DNA of 28,399 bases. It comes from UBA4729 sp038236865. GTDB taxonomy: Bacteria; Patescibacteriota; Saccharimonadia; Saccharimonadales; UBA4665. The translations under genes were made by a program, and so were the position numbers. The stretch lies in the NCBI GenBank assembly GCA_038236865.1, contig JBBRZI010000008.1, positions 1 to 28,399 of the forward strand. Reading direction: 5' to 3'. Below, in pieces: positions 22,158 to 28,399 of the stretch. The notes under the pieces were generated by a model that worked only from the letters and a program-made list of their open reading frames with translations, was not told the origin of the DNA and ran no database searches. Numbering within the stretch: position 1 is the first letter of the stretch; every line of letters starts with the position of its first letter.

Positions 22158-23717
22158 ATGCCCAGACCCACCAACCACAAAATCATCAGCCACGACTCAG
22201 ACCCGTCACACGCCGAAATAATGGTCGTCGTATTCGCCCTTATGGGAGTCATGTTGTTGGCCGCCCTCGACCAGACAATCGTTAGCACCGCACTCCCGCG
22301 CATTGCCAGTGACTTGAATGGCCTCAGTGAATATTCATGGGTAGCGACAGCTTATCTGCTAACCACCGCCATCTCCACTCCACTGTACGGCAAAATTAGC
22401 GACATGTTTGGCCGCAAAAAGATCTTCCAAAGCGCCATAATCATCTTTTTGCTCGGCTCAGCCCTGTGTGGTCTGAGCCAGACTATCAATCAGCTCATCC
22501 TGTTCCGCGCCTTACAAGGCATCGGTGCCGGCGGGCTCATGACATTGGTCTTCGCGATCATCGGCGATATTGTACCGCCTCGGCAGCGCGGCAAATACCA
22601 AGGCTACTTTGGAGCCGTCTTTGCGACTTCGAGTGTGGTTGGACCGCTCCTGGGTGGGTTTTTTACCGATCATTTGAGTTGGCGCTGGGTATTCTACATT
22701 AACCTGCCGATTGGCCTCGTTGCTTTTGCGGCCGTCCAAGCTCGCTTACATTTGCCCGTCTTCAAAACTTCGCATACTATTGACTACGCCGGTGCCGGGC
22801 TACTGGCTGCCAGCGTGGTTAGCCTCCTATTGGCGACCGTTTGGGGTGGCATGAGCTATCCCTGGGGATCGATCCAGATTATTGGCCTGTTTACTGCCAG
22901 TATTCTGGGTGCGGGGCTGTTCATTTGGCGTGAACTACGAGCCGCCGAACCAATCTTGCCACTCCGGTTATTCCGGAATGAGATCTTTCGAGTAACGACC
23001 CTGCTCAGCCTGGTCTTTGGCATTGTGATGTTCGGCGCCTTGATATTTCTACCCCAGTATCAACAGATCGTGCGCGGTGATTCGGCCACCAAGTCGGGCC
23101 TGATGCTGCTGCCACTAATTATCGGGATGATGACGGCTTCACTGACGTCGGGTCGACTTATTTCTAAACTTGGCCGCTACCGCATCTTTCCTATCATTGG
23201 CACATGCCTTGTAACGCTCAGCTTCTGGCTATTCAGCCACATCACGGCAACCACATCACGGCCAGAACTCGGGATTTGGATGGTCATTCTTGGCCTGGGG
23301 CTCGGCCTGGTGATGCCGGTGCTGACACTAGCCGTGCAAAATGCGGTTGATCGCAAAGATTTGGGGACCGCGACTTCGTCAGTCATCTTCTTTCGAACTA
23401 TCGGCAGTGCGCTCGGCGCGGCGATGTTTGGCGCCATCCTGTCCAACCGATTATTGTCCCATATTACTCAGGTTGTACCTGGCCCTGTCGGTCAGCAGGC
23501 GGCCAGTGGCCTCAAGCACAGTGTCGCCGGCTTACACAACCTACCCCCCGCTGTGCAACACGCGGTGCTCAGCGCCTTTGCGCTATCTTTTCGTGACGTG
23601 TTTCTGATTGGTATTCCCTTTGCGGTCGCCGCGATAGTCATCGCCCTCAGGCTCAAGGAATCGCCGCTCCGCAGCTCAAACACGGCCGCCGATACAGCGA
23701 CTGGAGCTTCCAACTGA
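22158..23717 (+). CDS. MFS drug exporter, DHA2 (14-TM, EmrB/QacA) family
   Basis: A 519-aa transporter with 14 predicted membrane helices. Motif D1 (LDQTIVSTALPRIASDL, 37-53), motif A between helices 2 and 3 (GKISDMFGRKK, 78-88) and a motif C-like GPLLGG segment in helix 5 (near 160-168) identify a proton-driven drug:H+ antiporter. Family members export cationic dyes, disinfectants, antibiotics or lipophilic compounds; the substrate here is unknown. An AAGGA site lies 7-8 nt before the ATG, consistent with its place as second gene behind marR. Its end is 17 bp from the end of the convergent SodX-like gene, with no separate terminator visible between them. Confidence 0.95.
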   Translation: MPRPTNHKIISHDSDPSHAEIMVVVFALMGVMLLAALDQTIVSTALPRIASDLNGLSEYSWVATAYLLTTAISTPLYGKISDMFGRKKIFQSAIIIFLLGSALCGLSQTINQLILFRALQGIGAGGLMTLVFAIIGDIVPPRQRGKYQGYFGAVFATSSVVGPLLGGFFTDHLSWRWVFYINLPIGLVAFAAVQARLHLPVFKTSHTIDYAGAGLLAASVVSLLLATVWGGMSYPWGSIQIIGLFTASILGAGLFIWRELRAAEPILPLRLFRNEIFRVTTLLSLVFGIVMFGALIFLPQYQQIVRGDSATKSGLMLLPLIIGMMTASLTSGRLISKLGRYRIFPIIGTCLVTLSFWLFSHITATTSRPELGIWMVILGLGLGLVMPVLTLAVQNAVDRKDLGTATSSVIFFRTIGSALGAAMFGAILSNRLLSHITQVVPGPVGQQAASGLKHSVAGLHNLPPAVQHAVLSAFALSFRDVFLIGIPFAVAAIVIALRLKESPLRSSNTAADTATGASN

Positions 23718-23734
23718 TAGCCGTCGGCTCGCGC

Positions 23735-24058
23735 TTACTTAGCGATTTTGGGCCAAACGACCCGACCGATCACGTCCCGTCGTTTCAACCAACCGAAGTG
23801 CCGACTGTCAGTACTGGCCGATAGATTATCGCCGATCACGAAGATGTAGCCACGGTCGATCCGCTCAATCCGCTTCACTTTTTCACGACCATTGTGCTTC
23901 ACGATAATAACCTGCCCCGGGCGCAGCCGGCGAAAACGTGCCGTAGCCAGCAGTAACTGACCTGGCCGCAGCATTGGGCTCATGCTACCGCCAACGACGC
24001 GACGAATTAACACTAATTTAGACTTTTTTGGTAGCCCAAAATATTTGGGAAATTTCAT
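23735..24058 (-). CDS. sodX: S26-type peptidase, probable nickel superoxide dismutase maturation protease
   Basis: This 107-aa protein is a minimal signal-peptidase-like (S26) enzyme without a membrane helix. Seen are the nucleophile S25 in GGSMSPMLRPGQ, the probable general base K62 in KVKRIERI, and the closing GDN (76-78) with DSRHFG. Short soluble S26 proteins beside sodN are known as the SodX protease that removes the SodN propeptide so that nickel can bind. It follows sodN directly and its ATG lies within sodN, giving a 41-nt overlap. A GTG at 24013, just after the sodN stop, is an alternative start that keeps the catalytic region (92 aa). Confidence 0.85.
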   Translation of the reverse strand: MKFPKYFGLPKKSKLVLIRRVVGGSMSPMLRPGQLLLATARFRRLRPGQVIIVKHNGREKVKRIERIDRGYIFVIGDNLSASTDSRHFGWLKRRDVIGRVVWPKIAK

Positions 24059-24401
24059 CGATTTGCTCCACTAACTTCTGGCCCTCGGCAGGCTCTAGAT
24101 GATGCTTACAATTACTGGCCTGCTTGATTGCGTACCAGAACTTTTCGTGTAAATCAGGGTATGCCACGAGATGCTCGGGCTTAAAGTAATCCGCCCATAA
24201 AACCATCAGATGCTGCTTCACCAGCTCGGCACGTTCTTCTTTGATAATCACGGCCCGCAGCTTCCCTAGCTCGTCTAAGCCATCGTATTTGTCCATGATG
24301 GCTTTGACGCTCTGGGCTTCGATCTTGGCTTGAGCGGGGTCGTACACACCGCACGGCAGGTCACAGTGGGCGTATACAGGCTTGATAAGTGGTAGTTTCA
24401 T
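24018..24401 (-). CDS. sodN: Nickel-dependent superoxide dismutase precursor
   Basis: This 127-aa protein contains the unmistakable nickel hook HCDLPCGVYDP at residues 12-22. In mature NiSOD the His becomes residue 1 and, with Cys2, Cys6 and main-chain nitrogens, binds nickel; Tyr9 is also present (Y20). Removal of the 11-residue leader (after Ala11) would leave 116 aa, close to the 117 of known enzymes; the rest is helical, as expected for the hexameric four-helix bundle. It converts superoxide to peroxide and oxygen in the cytoplasm. The processing protease gene follows with overlap. An AAAGGG ribosome site precedes the ATG. No nickel transporter is visible in the window. Confidence 0.96.
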   Translation of the reverse strand: MKLPLIKPVYAHCDLPCGVYDPAQAKIEAQSVKAIMDKYDGLDELGKLRAVIIKEERAELVKQHLMVLWADYFKPEHLVAYPDLHEKFWYAIKQASNCKHHLEPAEGQKLVEQIDEISQIFWATKKV

Positions 24402-24435
24402 AGGTATTCCCTTTCGGATTAAGCTTGCACTCTAC

Positions 24436-24441
24436 AGTATA
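24436..24441 (-). promoter_or_regulatory. -10 box of the sodN-sodX operon
   Basis: TATACT (24441-24436, minus) predicts a start near 24429 and a leader of about 28 nt carrying the AAAGGG ribosome site. No consensus -35 at 17-18 nt, so activator dependence is possible. Confidence 0.42.
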
Positions 24442-24488
24442 GCCCTGGCGCCTATGGAATACTGTAAGATTCTCGCGCTCGTTCGTAA

Positions 24489-24509
24489 AGCTAGCCCATT
24501 GGGCTAGCT
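24489..24509 (-). terminator. Probable terminator of trmD
   Basis: AGCTAGCCC (24489-24497) and GGGCTAGCT (24501-24509) form a perfect 9-bp stem with a 3-nt loop. Read on the minus strand it is followed by TTTACG, a short T run. It lies 80 nt after the trmD stop and just upstream of the sodN promoter. Confidence 0.5.
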
Positions 24510-24588
24510 AGCTGTCAGGCATGGCAACTGCACCTCTCATGAGTAGACTGGGTGACGGTGGGCCAGGGCTTGGCTGAGAGATGGTAGG

Positions 24589-25236
24589 CTAGTTAGTTTG
24601 ATCGCGCCATTTGAGGATTTCAGCGTGATGGCCATGCAATAGCACTTCAGGCACAGCCAGGCCGCGAAATTCGGCTGGGCGAGTGTATTGAGGAAACTCA
24701 ATACTAATATCGTCCTGCTGAAACGATTCGATTTCGGTGCTCGTATCGCCGCCGAGTACCCCGGGCAAGAGCCGGACGACGCTATCAATCAGGAGCATAG
24801 CCGGTAATTCACCGCCCGTCAGGACGAAACTGCCAATACAGAATTGTTCGTCGACCCACGCAGTCACCCGTTCGTCGTAGCCTTCGTAACGGGGGCAAAT
24901 TATTATAATCCCGTTGTCGGCAGTGGCAAGGCGTTTGGCATCTGACTGCTTGTAGACTTTTCCGCGCGGCGTCGGTAGATAGACTTGGGCGGTCGGATCG
25001 GTCTGCTTGGCGAACTCAATAGCCGCGACCAGTGGTTCGGGCTTGAGCAGCATGCCATCGCCGCCGCCGTAAGGTGTATCGTCGACTTGACGGCGCGGTC
25101 CCAAACCATAGTGACGCAGATTGATAAACTCATACTGCACAATGCCGCGGTCACGTGCCTTCCACAGCATGCTGTTGCCCAGTACACCGGTGAACATTTC
25201 TGGAAAGAGCGTGATGATCTGTATTTTTTTAGTCAT
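24589..25236 (-). CDS. trmD: tRNA (guanine-N1)-methyltransferase
   Basis: This 215-aa enzyme methylates N1 of G37 in tRNAs that read CNN codons, preventing +1 frameshifts, with S-adenosylmethionine as donor. The SPOUT trefoil-knot landmarks are clear: ITLFPEMF near the start, DDTPYGGGDGMLLKPEP (52-68), CPRYEGYDERV (114-124) and GSFVLTGGELPAMLLIDS (135-152), followed by the YTRPAEFRGLAVPEVLLHGHHAEI segment (184-207). The C-terminal domain is short compared with the usual 240-250 aa. It has a near-leaderless start 7 nt after TATAAT and is separated from the upstream KH gene by a terminator, so it is not simply the end of the rpsP operon. rimM and rplS, its common companions, are absent here. 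Confidence 0.97.
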   Translation of the reverse strand: MTKKIQIITLFPEMFTGVLGNSMLWKARDRGIVQYEFINLRHYGLGPRRQVDDTPYGGGDGMLLKPEPLVAAIEFAKQTDPTAQVYLPTPRGKVYKQSDAKRLATADNGIIIICPRYEGYDERVTAWVDEQFCIGSFVLTGGELPAMLLIDSVVRLLPGVLGGDTSTEIESFQQDDISIEFPQYTRPAEFRGLAVPEVLLHGHHAEILKWRDQTN

Positions 25237-25243
25237 TACTCAT

Positions 25244-25249
25244 ATTATA
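25244..25249 (-). promoter_or_regulatory. -10 box of trmD (near-leaderless start)
   Basis: TATAAT (25249-25244, minus) ends 7 nt before ATG 25236, predicting a leader of about one nucleotide. It lies just behind the terminator at 25266-25295. Confidence 0.58.
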
Positions 25250-25259
25250 AAATAGTTTT

Positions 25260-25381
25260 AAAATCAAAACAACCCCACCGTAGCAGGGTTGTTTTGTCAC
25301 ATAAAGCTCCCAACAGGTTACCCTATTGGCTCGCATGAGCTGAATTTTTGTTTTTTGAAGAAAATCCTGTCGCAATCGACT
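25260..25381 (-). ncRNA. Candidate small RNA between the KH gene and trmD
   Basis: On the minus strand a promoter (25418-25389) is followed by a region without a convincing gene and then by an intrinsic terminator, defining a transcript of about 116-122 nt. Near its 5' end GTCG and CGAC can form a small hairpin. In the middle CCAATAGG and CCTGTTGG form an 8-bp stem (one T-G pair) capped by a GTAA tetraloop of the GNRA class, extended below a 7-nt bulge by AGCTC/GAGCT (whole element 25305-25341). The terminator stem closes the 3' end. I do not recognise an RNA family; it does not show the SRP, tmRNA or RNase P core sequences. A 60-codon frame through it has no ribosome site. Confidence 0.5.
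25266..25295 (-). terminator. Intrinsic terminator upstream of trmD
   Basis: AAAACAACCC (25266-25275) and GGGTTGTTTT (25286-25295) form a perfect 10-bp stem with a 10-nt loop; on the minus strand the stem ends in TTTT, then GATTTT. It ends the candidate small RNA or read-through from the KH gene. The A/T-symmetric stem could also work on the plus strand. Confidence 0.82.
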
Positions 25382-25388
25382 GAGTGCT

Positions 25389-25418
25389 AGTATAGCCTGC
25401 GCGCCGTCCATATTTCAA
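25389..25418 (-). promoter_or_regulatory. Promoter of the candidate small RNA
   Basis: TTGAAA (25418-25413), an 18-nt spacer, and TATACT (25394-25389) on the minus strand; five of six matches in each box. The predicted start is A25381. Confidence 0.6.
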
Positions 25419-25462
25419 GTCGCCCACGTGTTTATTACAACGATTGGGGGATTTAGGAAACT

Positions 25463-25951
25463 TTAGACGTCGAGGTCGTCGAACTCTTCGAGGTCACGGC
25501 GGTGTTGGCTGAGGCGGTCAGTTTTGGGTGCGGGTTCGGTGATTGGGGCTTCCTCAACGGGTGCCTCGACAACAGGAGCAGCAGTGTCATCGTCATTTGA
25601 TACTACTGCTGCAGGTGCGTCAGCAGCGCTATCGTCAGCTGGCGCCGCAGCTGTCGGTGCGGGGGTAGCGTGGTCGTGATTACGATCATCGCTATGACCA
25701 CCGACGCCGTTATCTATAATCTTAAGATTGTAACGCGCATCGTTCTTAGTACCCAGGGCGCGCAGTAAGGTCCGCAAACTTTGGGCGGTTGCACCGCGCT
25801 TGCCGATGACGCGGCCGAGATCTTCTGGATCGACGGTCAGCTCCAGCAACACACCCTTCTCGTCAATCCGGCGCTCAACTTGAACTTTATCGGGTTGGCT
25901 CACTAGGGACTTTACCACAAATTCCACAAATTCTTGGTCAATGCTACTCAT
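25463..25951 (-). CDS. KH-domain RNA-binding protein (KhpA-like) with acidic low-complexity tail
   Basis: The first 78 residues of this 162-aa protein form a type II KH domain with the RNA-binding G50-K51-R52-G53 loop in LGRVIGKRGATAQSLR. KhpA-type proteins bind RNA, often with KhpB, and affect ribosome and cell-division gene expression. The remaining half is a long tail rich in Ala, Asp, Pro and Glu with a short basic patch near the end (KTDRLSQHRRDLEEF), far longer than in typical KhpA (about 75-85 aa). It lies directly after rpsP, a conserved pairing. A GAGGAG ribosome site lies about 11 nt before the ATG. Confidence 0.92.
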   Translation of the reverse strand: MSSIDQEFVEFVVKSLVSQPDKVQVERRIDEKGVLLELTVDPEDLGRVIGKRGATAQSLRTLLRALGTKNDARYNLKIIDNGVGGHSDDRNHDHATPAPTAAAPADDSAADAPAAVVSNDDDTAAPVVEAPVEEAPITEPAPKTDRLSQHRRDLEEFDDLDV

Positions 25952-26049
25952 ATCGGTATGTACTCCTCAGTTACGGTCAGTATTCGCTATTAAGTATAAC
26001 AAACGGCTAACGTCTATCAATGTGAAAAATCTTGCCGGGGGTAGAAGTA

Positions 26050-26454
26050 CTACGCCTCGCTAGGTGTTGTTTCAGCTTCAGCTTCAGCTTCAGCTGGCGT
26101 TTCGACTGGAGCGGCTTCGACTGTAGGTTCGGGCTTAGCGACTGGAGTCGTGCTGCGACGCTTTTCGGGGTGACGGATACTGCCGTCTTTACCAGTTGGC
26201 TGCTTGACCCAATCGGGTAGCGTAACACCGTCATTTTTCATTAAACGGGCGGCTCGGTCGGATGGCTGAGCACCGTGTTCGAGGTAGTAAGCAGCTTTTT
26301 CTTTATTGAGGACGAGGCTTTTAGCGTGAGGATCATAGTTACCAATCAGCGCAACTACCTTACCGCTGGTAGGGGTTAGGTGTGATTCTTGTACCACGAC
26401 ACGGAACATGGCGTGGCCTTTGCGGCCGGTTCGTTGCATACGGATAGCTAACAT
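26050..26454 (-). CDS. rpsP: 30S ribosomal protein S16 with C-terminal extension
   Basis: The first 85-90 residues of this 134-aa protein are S16: MLAIRMQRTGRKGHAMFRVV at the start, GNYDPHAK in the middle, and YYLEHGAQPSDRAARLMK. S16 sits in the body of the small ribosomal subunit and helps its assembly. The usual length is about 80-90 aa; here some 45 residues of Pro/Ala/Glu-rich sequence follow, encoded in part by four perfect TTCAGC repeats. It is the first gene behind a near-consensus promoter with a leader of about 50 nt, as expected for a strongly expressed ribosomal gene, and is followed after 98 nt by the KH gene. Confidence 0.97.
   Translation of the reverse strand: MLAIRMQRTGRKGHAMFRVVVQESHLTPTSGKVVALIGNYDPHAKSLVLNKEKAAYYLEHGAQPSDRAARLMKNDGVTLPDWVKQPTGKDGSIRHPEKRRSTTPVAKPEPTVEAAPVETPAEAEAEAETTPSEA
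26071..26094. repeat. Four perfect TTCAGC hexamers in rpsP
   Basis: Four head-to-tail TTCAGC units encode alternating Ala and Glu in the C-terminal extension of S16. In-frame length change by slippage is possible. Confidence 0.9.
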
Positions 26455-26510
26455 ATATCTATAAAACTCTCTTTCCTAATGACACTTAACTTGTGAAGAT
26501 AATCTCTGTT

Positions 26511-26539
26511 ATTTTACAGATATCCGCCTCTGTTGTCAA
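26511..26539 (-). promoter_or_regulatory. Strong promoter of the rpsP-KH operon
   Basis: A perfect TTGACA (26539-26534), 17-nt spacer and TAAAAT (26516-26511), five of six matches, on the minus strand. This is the best match to the sigma-70 consensus in the window. The predicted leader is about 50 nt and contains AGGAAAGAGAG. Confidence 0.75.
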
Positions 26540-26577
26540 CCATAGTCGTGAAATAGCCCACTTTTGCCCCGAGCAAC

Positions 26578-27309
26578 TCAGGGGCTGGGAGCATCGTTCT
26601 GGCTTTGGGCATCGGCCATCCGATAAAAGACCAAGGCAGCTTCGGCGGCCTTTTGCTGACCGGCTTGCTTGCTCGGTCCGTTGCCCTGCCCACGCAATGT
26701 ACCGTTGACATAGACGCCAACCGTAAAGATTTTATCGTGGTCGGGGCCTTCCTCGGTTATAACCTTGTACACGGGAGTAGCACCGTCTTTGCTCTGGGCC
26801 AGTTCCTGCAAGTGGGACTTGGGGTCCATCCATGAGCCACTCGCCAGAATGTGTTGGAATGTCGACAGCACGCTGGCGGTGATAAACAACCTAGCGGCCT
26901 CATACCCCTGGTCGAGGTAGAGCGCACCCGTCACGGCTTCGAAGCTATTGGCCAAAATCTGGGCGCGAGCGCGGTCAGTACCGCGCTTTTCACCGCGGCT
27001 AAGTCGCAGCAACGGTTCGAACTCAAATTTAGCCGCTGCGGCGCCAATACTCTCAGTCCGAACGAGTGAGCTGCGCCAGTTAGTCAAAACACCTTCGGGG
27101 TCTTTAAAGTTGCTGTAGAGGTAAGACGTCACGACCAGTTCGAGGACGGCATCGCCCAAAAATTCAAGCCGTTCATTGTGCTCACTGACCGTCTTTTTGT
27201 GCTCATTGAGGTAGGAGCGATGCGTAAAGGCTGTGATGAGCAGCGATGGGTCATTAAAAGTAACCTGCAACTTCTCTTGTGCGAAAATAGTGTAGGCAGT
27301 CGTATCCAT
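26578..27309 (-). CDS. rnc: Ribonuclease III
   Basis: This 243-aa enzyme cuts double-stranded RNA in rRNA precursors and mRNAs. The endonuclease domain carries the signature NERLEFLGDAVLEL (45-58) with the metal ligands E49 and D53, and a second acidic site in SFEAVTGALYLDQG. The C-terminal double-stranded RNA-binding domain (about 163-232) starts DPKSHLQELAQ and ends KQAGQQKAAEAALVF. Order and length are normal for bacteria. It starts 4 nt after the stop of the Nudix gene, so the two are co-transcribed, and ends about 40 nt before the rpsP promoter. Confidence 0.98.
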   Translation of the reverse strand: MDTTAYTIFAQEKLQVTFNDPSLLITAFTHRSYLNEHKKTVSEHNERLEFLGDAVLELVVTSYLYSNFKDPEGVLTNWRSSLVRTESIGAAAAKFEFEPLLRLSRGEKRGTDRARAQILANSFEAVTGALYLDQGYEAARLFITASVLSTFQHILASGSWMDPKSHLQELAQSKDGATPVYKVITEEGPDHDKIFTVGVYVNGTLRGQGNGPSKQAGQQKAAEAALVFYRMADAQSQNDAPSP

Positions 27310-27313
27310 GGTT

Positions 27314-27811
27314 TTATAGCTTTCCGTCTCGAATTTTTTTCATACCGACTAGTATTAATTTACCGATGTCTTCATACGCAATCTTGTCGATGGCTTCGGC
27401 GGCCGGCATCCACTTGATGCCTGTCAGCCAGTCTTCCCCGTGCAATGTATCGGTCTCGCCCCGGCCCTCAACCAAGTAAATGTGCATCGACATCAATACT
27501 AAGGTGTGGACGCGGCGATACCGAAAATTGACCTTACCGAGCCAGCTGTAGACCTTCATTTCCTGCAAGCCGGTTTCCTCACGAATTTCGCGCTCGGCGG
27601 TCTGCTTGGGTTCTTCGCCGGGTTCGACGTGGCCTTTGGGGATTGTCCAGCGGCCTTTGGCGTCTTGGATCAACAAAATCTGTAGGGCATTGTTGGCGTC
27701 GCGCCGAAAGACAATACCGCCCGACGTCGTCTCGCGCACGACTTCGTCGATGACGGGACGGCGCTTTGAAACCAGGTTGCGAAATCCTTGGAGTGGCTTA
27801 GGACGTTTCAT
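27314..27811 (-). CDS. Nudix hydrolase, Ap4A/diphosphoinositol-like
   Basis: This 165-aa protein has a full Nudix box at residues 60-82 (GHVEPGEEPKQTAEREIREETGL reduces to G-x5-E-x7-R-E-x2-E-E-x-G-L, with E78 and E79 as metal ligands). The WTIPKGHVEPGE entry, with Lys in place of Gly before the box, is typical of bacterial diadenosine polyphosphate hydrolases. A basic N-terminal tail of about 20 residues precedes the domain. The substrate is inferred. It lies between nusB (11-nt gap) and rnc (4-nt gap), so it is part of an RNA-metabolism operon; a role in 5' end processing of RNA (RppH-like) is therefore also possible. Confidence 0.9.
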   Translation of the reverse strand: MKRPKPLQGFRNLVSKRRPVIDEVVRETTSGGIVFRRDANNALQILLIQDAKGRWTIPKGHVEPGEEPKQTAEREIREETGLQEMKVYSWLGKVNFRYRRVHTLVLMSMHIYLVEGRGETDTLHGEDWLTGIKWMPAAEAIDKIAYEDIGKLILVGMKKIRDGKL

Positions 27812-27822
27812 GACGGGCGATC

Positions 27823-28377
27823 TTAGGCAACTTTCTTACCAGTAATTGGCTTAGCGACGGTCTGCTTACGCGTAGACTTCTTTTTTGGGGCGAGTTTGGG
27901 TTTGGCCTTGGGTTTGGTCTTGGGTTTGGCGGCGGTCGGTTCTTCCGTCAAGGCTTCGCGCTGGCGCAGTAATGTGCCCAACACCCCGTTAATAAACTTC
28001 GAGGAGTTATCGCCGCCAAAGGCTTTGGCAAGTTCAACGGCTTCGTTAATAACAACTTTGGCGGGCACATGATCTTCGCTTTCGAGTTCATAGAGGCCAA
28101 TCCGTAAAATTAAGTGATCCATGCGGGCAATCATCGCCAGCGGCCACTCAGGAGCGACTGGCTGCAACTTACTGTCGAGTTCGGCGGCCCGGGCCGTTAC
28201 ACCGCTGACGAGCTGTTCAATAAAAGCCACGTCATCGACCATTTCACTGTAGCGAGCGATATTACGCTCCATAATCTGAGCGCTCGCCACTTCAGTGTCG
28301 CCGGCATCACGCCTAAAATCTTGCTCGTAGAGCGTTTGCAATGCGATGATGCGACCGAGATGACGGTTTGAAGCCAT
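27823..28377 (-). CDS. nusB: Transcription antitermination factor NusB with Lys/Pro-rich tail
   Basis: The first 140 residues of this 184-aa protein form the all-helical NusB domain: RIIALQTLYEQDF near the start, LILRIGLYELE in the middle and the typical VVINEAVELAKAFGGDNSSKFINGVLGTLL end. NusB binds boxA RNA with S10 (NusE) and promotes complete transcription of rRNA operons. The C-terminal 40 residues are a repetitive KPKTKPKAKPK-type basic tail encoded by near-identical 12-nt DNA units (about 27896-27928), not usual for the family; it could add nonspecific RNA affinity. An AGGA lies about 11 nt before the ATG. It is the first gene seen of the nusB-nudix-rnc cluster. Confidence 0.97.
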   Translation of the reverse strand: MASNRHLGRIIALQTLYEQDFRRDAGDTEVASAQIMERNIARYSEMVDDVAFIEQLVSGVTARAAELDSKLQPVAPEWPLAMIARMDHLILRIGLYELESEDHVPAKVVINEAVELAKAFGGDNSSKFINGVLGTLLRQREALTEEPTAAKPKTKPKAKPKLAPKKKSTRKQTVAKPITGKKVA

Positions 28378-28399
28378 ATTGTTAAATTCCTAAATTAGC

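Noticed and set aside
25229..25411. A 60-codon minus-strand frame through the candidate small RNA
   Set aside because: The ATG lies in the promoter spacer upstream of the predicted transcript, and the frame crosses the terminator stem; the region is better explained as RNA.
26496..26525. Inverted repeat between rnc and rpsP (TCTGT with ACAGA) considered as an rnc terminator
   Set aside because: Only 5 bp and it overlaps the rpsP -10 box; no T run follows on the minus strand.
1..28399. Search by eye for CRISPR arrays, IS ends, tRNA or rRNA genes and toxin-antitoxin pairs
   Set aside because: No regularly spaced repeats, no transposase-like protein, no tRNA T-loop or CCA pattern and no paired small genes of that type were found.

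Overview
The window looks like chromosomal DNA of a Patescibacteria/CPR bacterium, most probably Candidatus Saccharibacteria (TM7). This is an inference from gene content and style, since no database search was possible. Pointers are: compact genes, UGA used as an ordinary stop (which argues against the UGA=Gly lineages Gracilibacteria and Absconditabacteria), many genes whose ATG sits 6-10 nt after a -10 box, a nusB-nudix-rnc-rpsP-KH-trmD block without rimM or rplS, and many small membrane or surface proteins of unknown role. There are no tRNA or rRNA genes, IS elements, phage genes or CRISPR arrays that I can see.

Left part (1-6 kb): a b6-type cytochrome b running off the left edge, a two-FN3 surface protein with a membrane anchor, a Nudix hydrolase, a membrane-anchored lytic transglycosylase, a stand-alone receiver protein, a CDP-alcohol phosphatidyltransferase relative, and an unrecognised 156-aa protein that overlaps it tail to tail. 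Middle part (6-14 kb): a PQ-loop-like 7-TM protein, a protein made of homing-endonuclease-associated repeats but with no visible nuclease, a VOC/glyoxalase-fold protein, a 2H phosphoesterase, a small unknown protein, and a tightly overlapping three-gene surface glycosylation operon (GtrB-like GT2, GtrA flippase, and a GT-C-like membrane protein fused to a PIG-L deacetylase).

Right-middle part (14-24.4 kb): glucose-6-phosphate isomerase, an unknown polytopic membrane protein, a DEAD-box RNA helicase, an OmpR-type response regulator with a membrane histidine kinase, a small anchored protein, a MarR regulator with a 17-bp palindromic operator in its own promoter followed by a 14-TM DHA2-type drug exporter, and, on the other strand, nickel superoxide dismutase with its dedicated S26-type processing protease.

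Right end (24.4-28.4 kb, all minus strand): nusB, a Nudix hydrolase and rnc, then rpsP and a KH protein behind a near-consensus promoter, then a candidate small RNA of about 116 nt with promoter, GNRA-capped hairpin and intrinsic terminator, then trmD with its own nearly leaderless promoter.

Themes: oxygen and electron-transport functions (cytochrome b, NiSOD) that are unusual for a reduced CPR genome; cell-surface construction and wall cutting (GtrB/GtrA/PIG-L fusion, transglycosylase, FN3 protein) that would suit a host-attached lifestyle; and a consistent split between first-in-operon genes with near-leaderless starts and internal or highly expressed genes with Shine-Dalgarno sites.
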